Source: Burkholderia sp.
GTDB lineage: Bacteria > Pseudomonadota > Gammaproteobacteria > Burkholderiales > Burkholderiaceae
DNA length: 7,404 bases
Reading direction: 5' to 3'
NCBI GenBank assembly: GCA_028292565.1
Contig: JAQGMD010000112.1
Span: 1 to 7,404 of the forward strand
Part shown: in pieces, positions 1-7,158 of the stretch
Numbering within the stretch: the first letter of the stretch is position 1
How the letters are laid out: each line of letters begins with the position of its first letter
The notes under the pieces: generated by a model
Seen by the model: only the letters and a program-made list of their open reading frames with translations
Database searches by the model: none
What the model was told of the DNA's origin: nothing
Made by a program: the position numbers and the translations under genes

Positions 1-467
1 ATGATGATGATCGCCGCCGCGTTGATGAACCCGGTGACCACCGGCTGCGACACAAGATCCGCGATGCGTCCCAGCCGGAATACGCCGAGTAACAACTGAA
101 TCAGGCCGGCGTACAGGGCAAGCCAGATTGCCAGCGTGACCCATTCCGCGCTCCCGGGAGTCGCGAGCGAGGACAGGGAGCCGAATACCAGCAGGCTGGT
201 CAGCGCGACCGGACCGACAGCCAGCAGCGCCGAAGAACCCCACAGGATCCCGATCACGCTCGGCAGCAATGCGGCGTAGAGCCCGGTTTGCGGAGGCATT
301 CCGGCCAGGGTCGCATAAGCGATGGCCTGTGGAATGAGTACCAGGCCGACACTGATGCCGGCCCACGCGTCGCGCCTGAGGGAATCGGCCGTCGGGCGCG
401 GCCAGCGTAGAAATGGGAAAAAACGACCGATGTTGATGACTAGTCCCCTTCGTCTTGCAATCTTCAT
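1..467 (-). CDS. SulP-family anion transporter, N-terminal part (cut by window edge)
   Basis: This is the first 155 codons of an inner-membrane transporter of the SulP/SLC26 family, which moves sulfate, bicarbonate or other anions. I translated it by hand; it runs off the left edge. After a basic N-terminus of about 35 residues comes the family's first membrane block, with GLVLIPQAIAYATLAGMPPQ at about 41-60, then TGLYAALLPS and ILWGSS to about 79, then AVGPVALTSLLVFGSL. A later block, GRIADLVSQPVVTGFINAAA at about 133-152, matches the conserved 'hPVxxGFxxAAA' region. Family members usually have 500-700 residues, so a third or less is present, and the C-terminal STAS domain, if any, lies outside. 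The usual basic residue after 'GSS' is Ala here, and the usual Tyr before 'GLY' is Thr. The ATG at 467 has no clear ribosome binding site, so the start is moderately certain. The anion cannot be assigned. Confidence 0.88.
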   Translation of the reverse strand, partial: MKIARRRGLVINIGRFFPFLRWPRPTADSLRRDAWAGISVGLVLIPQAIAYATLAGMPPQTGLYAALLPSVIGILWGSSALLAVGPVALTSLLVFGSLSSLATPGSAEWVTLAIWLALYAGLIQLLLGVFRLGRIADLVSQPVVTGFINAAAIII

Positions 468-505
468 GAAAGATGCATTGTGCCCGATGATGCATGCCTT
501 TGTTT

Positions 506-532
506 CCGGCCTGGATTCATCAAACCAGCCGG
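506..532 (-). other. Imperfect hairpin in the probable leader of the SulP gene
   Basis: CCGG-C-CTGG (506-514) pairs with CCAG-CCGG (525-532), giving an 8-bp GC-rich stem with one bulged C and a 10-base loop. It ends 39 bases from the SulP start codon. It is not followed by a T-run on either strand, so it does not look like an intrinsic terminator. It could be a leader structure or protein-binding site, or chance pairing in GC-rich DNA. Confidence 0.3.
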
Positions 533-598
533 AGCATAAACACCGGTCCTGTAAACACGCAGACGCCGAGGGGAAAGGCGAGGAAGGAACTGTCGCGC

Positions 599-629
599 AC
601 TGGCTGGTCGCGTGAAAACGCGCGCCAGT
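599..629 (-). terminator. Possible weak terminator or 3' hairpin after dcd
   Basis: ACTGGC (599-604) pairs with GCCAGT (624-629), and inside it CGCG (609-612) pairs with CGCG (619-622) around a TGAAAA loop, with an asymmetric internal bulge. The structure begins about 42 bases after the dcd stop codon in the transcribed direction. On the minus strand it is followed by a pyrimidine-rich stretch but not by a true T-run. It could protect the 3' end or terminate poorly; a classical intrinsic terminator is not shown. Confidence 0.3.
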
Positions 630-670
630 CCGCGGTAGAGTTTACGAACGTTTGCCGGGCGTATGCCGAC

Positions 671-1237
671 TCAGGTTTTTGGCAGCGTGACGCCCTGCTG
701 ACCCTGATACTTGCCGCCGCGATCCTTGTATGAGGTTTCGCACATCTCGTCACTTTCGAAGAATAGCACCTGGGCGCAGCCTTCGCCTGCGTAAATCTTG
801 GCGGGCAACGGCGTGGTGTTGGAGAATTCCAGCGTCACGTAACCTTCCCATTCCGGCTCGAACGGCGTGACGTTGACGATGATGCCGCAACGCGCGTAAG
901 TCGATTTGCCGAGGCAGTTGGTGAGCACGCTGCGCGGAATGCGGAAGTACTCAACAGTACGCGCCAGCGCGAAGGAGTTCGGCGGGATGATGCAGACGTC
1001 GCCCTGGAAATCGACGAAGGATTTTTCATCGAAATTTTTCGGATCGACTATCGTGCTGTTGATGTTGGTGAAGATCTTGAATTCGTTGGCGCAGCGGATG
1101 TCGTAGCCGTACGACGACGTACCGTAGCTCACGATCTTGTGACCGTTTGCAACCCGTACCTGGCCCGGCTCGAACGGCTCAATCATGCCGGTTTCCTGCG
1201 CCATGCGGCGTATCCACTTGTCGGATTTGATACTCAT
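671..1237 (-). CDS. dcd: dCTP deaminase
   Basis: This cytosolic enzyme deaminates dCTP to dUTP plus ammonia, supplying dUMP for thymidylate synthesis after dUTPase action. The product has 188 residues, the usual length for the proteobacterial enzyme (about 188-193). Visible family landmarks are [14 protein letters not shown] (about 37-50), [15 protein letters not shown] (56-70), [18 protein letters not shown] (85-102), the nucleotide-binding GKSTYARCG (110-118) and the catalytic segment [14 protein letters not shown] (127-140). By analogy with the E. coli enzyme, Glu137 is the catalytic glutamate, with Ser112 and Arg116 in the active site. The C-terminal [11 protein letters not shown] closes over the triphosphate in the family. 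A longer frame extends upstream to 1414, but the added residues overlap the acyl-CoA synthetase gene and are unlike Dcd; [13 protein letters not shown] is the familiar N-terminus. The ribosome binding site is weak. The gene is 124 bases from its upstream neighbour and is probably expressed separately. Confidence 0.97.
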   Translation of the reverse strand: MSIKSDKWIRRMAQETGMIEPFEPGQVRVANGHKIVSYGTSSYGYDIRCANEFKIFTNINSTIVDPKNFDEKSFVDFQGDVCIIPPNSFALARTVEYFRIPRSVLTNCLGKSTYARCGIIVNVTPFEPEWEGYVTLEFSNTTPLPAKIYAGEGCAQVLFFESDEMCETSYKDRGGKYQGQQGVTLPKT

Positions 1238-1275
1238 TTTTTCGTTTCTGTCCCGAAATATGCTGAATGGCTGCG

Positions 1276-1281
1276 ATTTTA
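1276..1281 (-). promoter_or_regulatory. Possible -10 element for dcd
   Basis: On the minus strand TAAAAT (five of six matches to TATAAT) lies about 38 bases upstream of the dcd start codon, inside the 124-base gap after the acyl-CoA synthetase gene. No convincing -35 hexamer lies 16-18 bases further upstream, so this is a suggestion from one hexamer and its position only. Confidence 0.3.
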
Positions 1282-1361
1282 CCCGAATGTGGCGCACCCT
1301 CGGCGAAATCACGGCTGCACGGCGCATCATGATGAGCCCTACGGCGTTCCTTACCAATTCG

Positions 1362-3164
1362 TCATTGATATAGGGATTCAATTTCGGCCGCATACCCTTT
1401 GTAGATGCTCGCACGACGCACCTTCATGGTGGCGGTCACTTCTCCGTCGTCATGATCGAGTTCCTTGGTCAACAGATGGAAGCGGCGGATATGCGATACC
1501 TGCGCAAGCTGTCCATTGGCACGATCGATTTCAGTCTCGATCAGCTTGCGTATCTCCGGATGCTCGGCCAGCGAGCGGAAATGGGTGAACGCGATACGCC
1601 TGGCTTCCGCCCATTTGCCGACGGTTTCATAGTCGATCTGCACCAGCGCCGACACATACTTCCGCCCTTCGCCGATGACGATGCACTCCTTGATGTAGGG
1701 ACTGGCTTTCGCCGCATTTTCAACCTCGGACGGCGTCAGGTTCTTGCCGCCGGCAGTAATCATGATGTCCTTCAAGCGATCGATGATGCGAATGCAGCCG
1801 TCCTCCTCGCGGATGACGTCACCGGTATGCAGCCATCCGTCCTGCACTGCGCGAGCGGTCGCCACTGGATCCTTGTAGTAGCCGGCGAACACCATGCCGC
1901 CTCGCACCAACAATTCATTGTCGGCGCCAATCCGATATTCCATGCCGGGTATCGGCTCGCCGACATTGCCGATCCGAACCCGGTCGAGCCGATGGCCGGT
2001 AATCATCCCGGTTGATTCGGTCAGCCCGTACACTTCAATCAGCGGGATGCCGAGTGTGCGGAAGTAACGCACCGTCTCCGGCGGAATCGGCGCGGCGCCG
2101 GTCAGCGCGACACGGGCACGACGCAGGCCGATGAAATTTTGCAGCGAACGGAAAAGCAGCCAATAGAACAGCCCATAGCGGAGTCGCTCGCCGAGCGTAC
2201 GCTGGGATGGACTCTTTTCTGCGAATGGTTTGCATGCCGCAATGCCGCGTTCATACAGCCAGCGGCGTATTTTTCCGGTCTCCTGCATTTTGATCATGAT
2301 CGCCGCATGCATTTTTTCCCAGATGCGCGGCACGCCGAGGAACATGTTCGGCGCAAGTTCCCGCAAGTCTTCCTGCACGGTGCGGATCGATTCACCGAAG
2401 TTGACCTGCGAGCCAAGGTACAACGGCACAAACGTCGTGAGCATTTGTTCCGCGACGTGGCACAGCGGAAGATAGGAGAGATGCGTGGTTGAAGCATCCA
2501 GCTGCAAACGGTCGATGATGCCGGGCGTTACACCACCTATATTGGCGTAACTGATCATCGCTCCCTTCGGCTTACCGGTAGAGCCGGAGGTGTAAATCAT
2601 CAGCCCGATGTCGTCCGGCTGCTGCAAGGCCAGCGTCTTGTCGATCAGCTCCGGATATTTCGTCTCGTATTGTGCGCCGAGGGCCTCTACTTCAGCGAAG
2701 GTCGATATGCGCTCGCGCTGAGCGGGCGAGTAACCGCGCAAGCCCTTTTTCTCGACGACGACCACTTTGATCAGTCGTGGCAGCTGGTCTGACACCGCCA
2801 TCACCTTGTCAGTCTGTTCCTGGTCTTCGCAAACAATGATGTCGACGTCGGCATGCTGCAGCACATAGGCAACTTCATTGGCCGGGCTGGTCGGATAAAC
2901 GCCGACCGTGACCAGGTCGACCAGGCCCGCGCCCATTTGCGCCAGCACCCATTCGATGCGGTTCTCCGAAATGATGGCGACATGACCTCGCGACTCAACA
3001 CCGAGCGCACGCAGACCCAAGCCGAAATGCCCCGCGCGGCGGTAATACTGCGACCAGGTGAACCGCTTCCATATCCCGAACTCCTTCTGCCTGATCGCGA
3101 CCTGGTCCGCATGCCGACGCGCCTGCTCGCGCAGCATTTGCGGCAACGTGGCTTTCGGCGGCAT
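1362..3164 (-). CDS. AMP-binding long-chain-type acyl-CoA synthetase (CoA ligase)
   Basis: This member of the adenylate-forming superfamily should activate a carboxylic acid with ATP to an acyl-adenylate and pass it to CoA. From the chosen ATG it has 600 residues, normal for long-chain-type (FadD15/FAA-like) synthetases. The phosphate-binding loop [13 protein letters not shown] lies at about 191-203, the linker motif YGLTES at about 379-384, the Asp of LHTGD at about 449, the hinge region [23 protein letters not shown] at about 460-481, and the catalytic Lys in ATMKVRR at about 581. All key positions are intact. The frame stays open to a GTG at 3227 that would overlap the livF end by 13 bases. 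I prefer the ATG at 3164 ([15 protein letters not shown]) because the family alignment begins there; both starts have poor Shine-Dalgarno sequences. It is last in the transporter operon, which suggests it activates the imported acid. The chain type (fatty, branched or aromatic) cannot be told from the sequence. Confidence 0.93.
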   Translation of the reverse strand: MPPKATLPQMLREQARRHADQVAIRQKEFGIWKRFTWSQYYRRAGHFGLGLRALGVESRGHVAIISENRIEWVLAQMGAGLVDLVTVGVYPTSPANEVAYVLQHADVDIIVCEDQEQTDKVMAVSDQLPRLIKVVVVEKKGLRGYSPAQRERISTFAEVEALGAQYETKYPELIDKTLALQQPDDIGLMIYTSGSTGKPKGAMISYANIGGVTPGIIDRLQLDASTTHLSYLPLCHVAEQMLTTFVPLYLGSQVNFGESIRTVQEDLRELAPNMFLGVPRIWEKMHAAIMIKMQETGKIRRWLYERGIAACKPFAEKSPSQRTLGERLRYGLFYWLLFRSLQNFIGLRRARVALTGAAPIPPETVRYFRTLGIPLIEVYGLTESTGMITGHRLDRVRIGNVGEPIPGMEYRIGADNELLVRGGMVFAGYYKDPVATARAVQDGWLHTGDVIREEDGCIRIIDRLKDIMITAGGKNLTPSEVENAAKASPYIKECIVIGEGRKYVSALVQIDYETVGKWAEARRIAFTHFRSLAEHPEIRKLIETEIDRANGQLAQVSHIRRFHLLTKELDHDDGEVTATMKVRRASIYKGYAAEIESLYQ

Positions 3165-3214
3165 CGCTCCGCCGGACTCGACAAATGGCCAGCGTGTACG
3201 TACGCTTAGCGCTC

Positions 3215-4027
3215 TCAAGACAGCCACCTTTTGCGGCGTTTGTAGTGCTTGATATCACGAAAGCTCTTGCTTTCACCGCCGCCGCCCATCCCCAGGTAGA
3301 ACTCGCGCACGTCGGGATCGCCGGCCAGCTTTTCCGCCGGACCGTCGATCACCACCTTGCCGTTTTCCATGATGTATCCGGTATGGGCGACGGCGAGCGC
3401 AACCGACGCATTTTGTTCGACCAGCAAAATCGATATTCCCTGTTCGGTATTGATACGGGAGATGATGGTGAAGATGCTTTCGACCAGCAGCGGCGACAAC
3501 CCCAGCGAAGGCTCATCCATCAATATCAGCTTCGGCTTTGCCAGCAGGGCGCGTCCAATGGCGAGCATTTGCTGCTCGCCGCCCGACAGATAGCCGGCCA
3601 AACCCTTGCGCCGGTCGAACAGGCGCGGAAAGTATTGATAGACCATGTCGTAATCCGGCTTGAGGCCTTTGCGGCCGCTCAGTGCGTAGCTTGCCGCAAC
3701 CAGGTTTTCCTCCACCGTCAGGTCCTCGAAGACATGCCGCCCCTCCATCACGTGGCACATCCCGGCACGCACCAGGTGCTGGGGCGCGATACGCGACGTA
3801 TCCTGTCCATCGAACGTGATACGACCGGCGAGCAAATCCCCGTTCTCGAGATCCAGCAAACGCGAGACCGCCTTCAACGTGGTCGACTTGCCGGCGCCGT
3901 TGCTGCCGAGTAGAGCGACGATGCTCCCCTTCGGCACGCTTAAGGAGAGTCCGCGCAGGACCTGCACCACGTTGTTGTAGACGACCTCGATGTTATTGAT
4001 CTCGAGGATGTACTCGCCGGAACTCAT
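3215..4027 (-). CDS. livF: LivF-type ABC transporter ATP-binding protein
   Basis: This is one of the two cytoplasmic ATPases of a HAAT-family importer. Positions use the ATG at 4027 (270 residues). The Walker A loop GSNGAGKST is at about 41-49, the signature LSGGEQQ at about 147-153, and Walker B with D-loop LILMDEPSLGLSP at about 167-179. The switch region reads LLVEQN, as in LivF rather than LivG (which has VEHDM). E. coli LivF has about 237 residues; this protein carries some 25-30 more after the usual YLG end, finishing in a strongly basic KSFRDIKHYKRRKRWLS. The frame could also start at a TTG at 4042, overlapping the upstream stop, but the ATG leaves a 7-base gap and fits the family better. 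Neither has a clear ribosome binding site, so translation may be coupled to the upstream gene. The symbol denotes family only; the substrate is unknown. Confidence 0.94.
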   Translation of the reverse strand: MSSGEYILEINNIEVVYNNVVQVLRGLSLSVPKGSIVALLGSNGAGKSTTLKAVSRLLDLENGDLLAGRITFDGQDTSRIAPQHLVRAGMCHVMEGRHVFEDLTVEENLVAASYALSGRKGLKPDYDMVYQYFPRLFDRRKGLAGYLSGGEQQMLAIGRALLAKPKLILMDEPSLGLSPLLVESIFTIISRINTEQGISILLVEQNASVALAVAHTGYIMENGKVVIDGPAEKLAGDPDVREFYLGMGGGGESKSFRDIKHYKRRKRWLS

Positions 4028-4034
4028 GCCGGTG

Positions 4035-5213
4035 TCACTCAAGGACGATCCAGTCGGAGGCGGGCAGCATCTTGCCCTGCTTGACGTCGGCGCGATAAAT
4101 GCGCCCGACCGGAATCGAATTCCCCTTGATATTGATCGGCACGCCGATCAATCCGCCGGTGTCGAAGTTGCGAATCGTGTTGAGCGCCGCCTTCAGGTTC
4201 GGACCGGTCAACTCCTTGCCTGCATCCAGCGTGCGCTTGGCCGATTCCGTAAACAGCATCGCCGCCAGAAATCCTTGCATGTACGCATTGCTCTGGTACT
4301 CGGGCCGCATCTGGCGGATCTTGTCCAGCATCGGCGCCTTGGCCGACGTGTCGTAGTAATAGCGGTATGGCATCACGCCCATAAAGCCGTCGGCCGCCTC
4401 GCCCATCTTCATCACGGTCGAGTTATCCATGGTCCAGAAGGTGCCCATGAACCTGGTCTTCATGCCCATGGACTTCGCTTGTGTGACGAACTCCGGGATC
4501 GGTGCGAGCACGTAGCCGTGGAAGATGGTGTAGTCCGGATCGGCGCGACGCAATTTGATCACCTCGGTGGACACGTCCACGCTGCCCGGCGCCGTCATCA
4601 ACTCGATGGGTACGCTCAGGCCGAGTTTCTGCGCGACTTCCTTCGACCTGGCGATCGGGTCACGTCCGAACTCGGTGTCGGAAAACACAAACGCCACCTT
4701 GGCGCCCGGCTTCTCCTTTGCGATATGGCGCAGCAGGATGCCGAACATCTCGGTATAGTCCGGCCCGACCAGGAACTGGTTGGGGTACTTGGCCGGATCG
4801 TTCAGCTCGGTCGCAAAAGAAGCGCCCGCCATCATGATCGATCCCATCCGGTCAAGCTCAGGATTGATGGTCTTGGAAAAGCCGGTGGAATCGCCGTAGT
4901 ACAGGTTGACCTTATTCTGGCTGGTGATCTTCTTGAAGGCTGCGACCGATACGTCCACTTTGTACGCGGTGTCTTCCGGCACATAGCGCAGTTTGCGGCC
5001 CTTGATGCCGCCCTGGTCATTGATGATCTTGACGTAATCCGTGATGCCCGCGTGTATGCCTATGCCGGCAAACGCGAACACGCCCGTCATCGGGATCGAA
5101 CCGCCGATCACGATGTCATTCGCCTGGGCCTGGGCGGAAGCGGCCGGCGTAATGGCCATCGCCGCGGCAGCGGCAAGCGCGCCGAGCCAGGGCATCAATC
5201 GAGGAACTAGCAT
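4035..5213 (-). CDS. Periplasmic substrate-binding protein of a HAAT-type ABC importer
   Basis: This 392-residue protein is the periplasmic receptor delivering the ligand to the LivH/LivM permeases. A Sec signal peptide is clear: MLVPRLMPWL, an Ala-rich hydrophobic core, then a likely cleavage after ASA at residue 27. The mature part opens IVIGGSIPMTGVFAFAGIGI, the first strand and ligand-loop region of Leu/Ile/Val-binding-like type I proteins, followed by YVKIINDQGGIKGRKL (about 60-75), a family hallmark. There is no lipobox Cys. It lies between the LivM and LivF genes, 28 bases after LivM and 7 before LivF. It has the best translation signal in the operon: AAAGGAG six bases before the ATG in an AT-rich leader, fitting the need for more receptor than membrane components. 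Linkage to an acyl-CoA synthetase makes an organic acid a plausible ligand, but Leu/Ile/Val or amides cannot be excluded. Confidence 0.93.
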   Translation of the reverse strand: MLVPRLMPWLGALAAAAAMAITPAASAQAQANDIVIGGSIPMTGVFAFAGIGIHAGITDYVKIINDQGGIKGRKLRYVPEDTAYKVDVSVAAFKKITSQNKVNLYYGDSTGFSKTINPELDRMGSIMMAGASFATELNDPAKYPNQFLVGPDYTEMFGILLRHIAKEKPGAKVAFVFSDTEFGRDPIARSKEVAQKLGLSVPIELMTAPGSVDVSTEVIKLRRADPDYTIFHGYVLAPIPEFVTQAKSMGMKTRFMGTFWTMDNSTVMKMGEAADGFMGVMPYRYYYDTSAKAPMLDKIRQMRPEYQSNAYMQGFLAAMLFTESAKRTLDAGKELTGPNLKAALNTIRNFDTGGLIGVPINIKGNSIPVGRIYRADVKQGKMLPASDWIVLE

Positions 5214-5219
5214 GACAGT

Positions 5220-5226
5220 CTCCTTT
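5220..5226 (-). promoter_or_regulatory. Strong ribosome binding site of the substrate-binding protein gene
   Basis: On the minus strand AAAGGAG sits six bases before the ATG at 5213, preceded by an AT-rich stretch (ATTCAATAATA). It fixes the start codon and is clearly stronger than the sites of livM, livF and the acyl-CoA synthetase gene. Confidence 0.8.
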
Positions 5227-5241
5227 ATTATTGAATGTCCC

Positions 5242-6279
5242 TTAAGTCCTGAAGGGCCACAGGTGAAAGAATCGTCGCGTGCGCCGCCACATTTCAGCCA
5301 GGCCGTGCGGCTCGAATACCAGGAAACCTACGATCAGTGCGCCGAACACGATGATCCGAACCGGCGACAGGATCAGTGCCGCATCGGCGCCGAGCGGCAG
5401 CCAGCCGACGATCAGCTTCAGCAGCTCCGGCACCATCGTCATGAAGATGGCTCCCATGATTCCGCCAAGGATGGTGCCCATGCCGCCGACGATGATCGCG
5501 GCGAGGAAGAAGATCGACATCAGCAAGGGAAAACTTTCCGGTGTGACGACCCGGAAGAAATACGCCCACAAGCCGCCCGCGATGCCTGCGTAAAAGGATG
5601 ACAAAGCAAATGAAAGCAGCTTGTAGCGCAAGAGTGGAATGCCCAATACTTCGGCGGATATATCGCGGTCGCGAATGGCAATGAAGGCGCGTCCGATGCG
5701 GGTGCGGAACAGATTCCCGGCCCCGGCGATCATCAGGATCGTGACCGGCACGATCACCCAGTAGAGTCGGAAATTGGTATCGAGCGCGATGCCGAAAAAT
5801 TTTGCCGGTGGCACCGTGAGTCCGGCGGTGCGGCCGGTCAGCGACCAATTGGCGAAGATCGAGTGCAGGATGAATGATGCGGCAATCGTGGAGATCGCGA
5901 GGTACAGGCCCTTCACGCGCAGCGACGGCACACCGACGATCACGCCACCCACCATCGCCACCACGCCTCCCGCAAGAAGATTCAACAGCATGGGCGTGCC
6001 GACACGCAGCTCCAATACCGCTACGGTATAAGCGCCGAGTCCCATGAACCCCGCCTGGCCGAGACTGACCAGGCCGGTGTAACCGGTGAGGATGTTCAGG
6101 CCGGTGGCGCTGGCGACATTGATCGCTACCAGGCACGCGAGGTACAGCCAATACTGATCAGCGACAAACGGGAATGCGACCAGCAGAAACGCCAGCAAGG
6201 CGAGCCAGCCATGCTGGGTTCGGCTGTCAAATAGCGCGGCATCGGCGGCATAGCTTTCCTTCAGATTTCCAATCCGCAT
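5242..6279 (-). CDS. livM: LivM-type ABC transporter permease
   Basis: This 345-residue inner-membrane protein forms half of the translocation pore of the importer. It is hydrophobic throughout, with roughly eight to ten membrane segments. The LivM hallmark TGLNILTGYTGLVSLGQAGFMGLGAYT is at about 59-85. The cytoplasmic coupling loop that contacts the ATPase is seen as RTRIGRAFIAIRDRDISAEVLGI at about 192-214, followed by a segment with YAGIAGGLWAYF. GGMGTILGG near 265-273 is another family landmark. The N-terminus of about 25 residues before the first helix is hydrophilic. The ATG directly follows the stop codon of the LivH gene (TGAATG), and its ribosome binding site GAAAGG lies inside the livH end, so the two are probably translationally coupled. 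It ends in a basic RRTRRFFHLWPFRT tail. The symbol denotes family, not a proven leucine transporter. Confidence 0.95.
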   Translation of the reverse strand: MRIGNLKESYAADAALFDSRTQHGWLALLAFLLVAFPFVADQYWLYLACLVAINVASATGLNILTGYTGLVSLGQAGFMGLGAYTVAVLELRVGTPMLLNLLAGGVVAMVGGVIVGVPSLRVKGLYLAISTIAASFILHSIFANWSLTGRTAGLTVPPAKFFGIALDTNFRLYWVIVPVTILMIAGAGNLFRTRIGRAFIAIRDRDISAEVLGIPLLRYKLLSFALSSFYAGIAGGLWAYFFRVVTPESFPLLMSIFFLAAIIVGGMGTILGGIMGAIFMTMVPELLKLIVGWLPLGADAALILSPVRIIVFGALIVGFLVFEPHGLAEMWRRTRRFFHLWPFRT

Positions 6280-7158
6280 TCATAACCTTTCGATTTCGTG
6301 CGTGCCGAACAATCCGTAGGGCCGGATCATCAGCACCGCCACCAGCACCACAAAGGTGGCCAGCAATTTGAATTCACCACCGAGGTAAGCGACCGCCCAT
6401 GCCTCAACCAGGCCGATCAGGATGCCGCCGACCAGCGCTCCGGCCACGCTGTCGAGCCCACCGACGATCACCACCACCAGCACTGACAGGCCGAACACTC
6501 CCATCGTCGACGATATCCCACCGATCGAGCCGACGATGATGCCGGCCACCGCCGCTATCATCGAAGCAGCAACCCACGCCAGCGAAAAGACGCGCGGCAC
6601 ATTGATTCCCATCGAATAAGCGGCGGCCTGGTCGGACGCGGTTGCGCGCAAGGCCACTCCGCCGCGCCAGAACCGGAACACTGCCAGCACGGCCGCAATC
6701 AGTCCGAGCGCAACGAGGAATCCATAAAACACTTTGGGCGGGATAAATGCATCCGCGATCATGATCGGGCTCTTCGGAAAAAATTCCGGAAGCCGTCGTG
6801 AATCCGCTGTCCAGATCAGTTCGACCATGCCGACCAGGATGGAGCCGAGCCCGATGGTAATCATGAAGATGGAAATCGGCGGCTCGCCCAGCATCGGACG
6901 TATCATCAGGCGCTCTATCACGCCGCCGAGCACTCCGGCGACGATGATGGTGGCGACCACGGCCACCCACGTTGGCAAGGCCAATCCGGCCGCGAAGCCG
7001 AAGAACACATAGGCGCCTATCATCAGCATTTCACCGAGCGCGATGTTGACCACACGCGTGGCCTTGTAGACGATCACAAACGCGAGAGCCGCCAGCGCAT
7101 ACAAGCCACCAGAACCGATTCCCGCGAGCGAGACCTCGAACAGGAACATCCAGTCCAT
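6280..7158 (-). CDS. livH: LivH-type ABC transporter permease
   Basis: This 292-residue inner-membrane protein is the other half of the import pore and pairs with the LivM-type permease encoded next. The length is normal for LivH (about 290-310). Landmarks are the N-terminal GGLYALAALAFVIVYKATRVVNIALGE (about 17-43), the coupling loop RATASDQAAAYSMGINVPRVFSLAW (about 171-195) and GGLDSVAGALVGGILIGLVE (about 234-253), ending in MIRPYGLFG, which is typical. The position usually read as NFA(H/Q)GE is NIALGE here. The start codon overlaps the LivG stop by one base (TGATG), and GGAGGGA seven bases upstream, inside the end of livG, is a strong ribosome binding site; both support the chosen start and coupled translation. 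Confidence 0.95.
   Translation of the reverse strand: MDWMFLFEVSLAGIGSGGLYALAALAFVIVYKATRVVNIALGEMLMIGAYVFFGFAAGLALPTWVAVVATIIVAGVLGGVIERLMIRPMLGEPPISIFMITIGLGSILVGMVELIWTADSRRLPEFFPKSPIMIADAFIPPKVFYGFLVALGLIAAVLAVFRFWRGGVALRATASDQAAAYSMGINVPRVFSLAWVAASMIAAVAGIIVGSIGGISSTMGVFGLSVLVVVIVGGLDSVAGALVGGILIGLVEAWAVAYLGGEFKLLATFVVLVAVLMIRPYGLFGTHEIERL

Larger units (their letters stand above)
468..670. other. Intergenic spacer between dcd and the SulP gene
   Basis: This 203-base stretch carries no convincing gene. Short open frames cross it on both strands, but none has a recognisable product or a ribosome binding site. It holds two imperfect hairpins (about 506-532 and 599-629) and two copies of GATGCAT (472-478 and 489-495) just ahead of the SulP start. 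It must contain the 3' end of the dcd transcript and probably the promoter of the SulP gene. I could not identify a well-spaced -35/-10 pair: a TTTACA-like hexamer exists on the minus strand, but no good -10 lies at the right distance. Confidence 0.6.

Noticed and set aside
322..753. Several short frames (77-97 codons) around the spacer left of dcd
   Set aside because: They overlap the SulP or dcd coding regions or cross the spacer without a start signal, and have low-complexity shadow-like composition.
1325..1334. Perfect 10-base palindrome CATCATGATG between the acyl-CoA synthetase gene and dcd
   Set aside because: It is short, has no second copy nearby, and is not placed relative to a credible promoter; chance is sufficient.
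1238..1414. 59-residue N-terminal extension of dcd
   Set aside because: It overlaps the end of the acyl-CoA synthetase gene, does not resemble Dcd, and the 188-residue form starts exactly at the familiar [13 protein letters not shown].
1452..2015. 187-codon plus-strand frame opposite the acyl-CoA synthetase
   Set aside because: It is fully antisense to conserved motifs of the synthetase, with no recognisable domain or ribosome binding site.
3185..3913. 242-codon plus-strand frame opposite livF
   Set aside because: It is antisense to an ABC ATPase with all motifs intact, and the composition (many Gln/His/Arg) is that of a shadow frame.
3990..5210. 406-codon open frame on the plus strand opposite the binding protein gene
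   Set aside because: It lies antisense to a gene with a clear signal peptide and family motifs, its translation is rich in His/Arg/Asp as expected of a GC-rich shadow frame, and it matches no family I know.
5239..5256. CCCTT/AAGGG inverted repeat spanning the livM stop codon
   Set aside because: A 5-bp stem with an 8-base loop is too weak to call a terminator or mRNA-stability element and is likely to occur by chance.
5294..6151. 285-codon minus-strand frame overlapping livM in another phase
   Set aside because: The His/Arg/Pro-rich product is the out-of-phase reading of livM; the livM frame has the membrane segments and family motifs.
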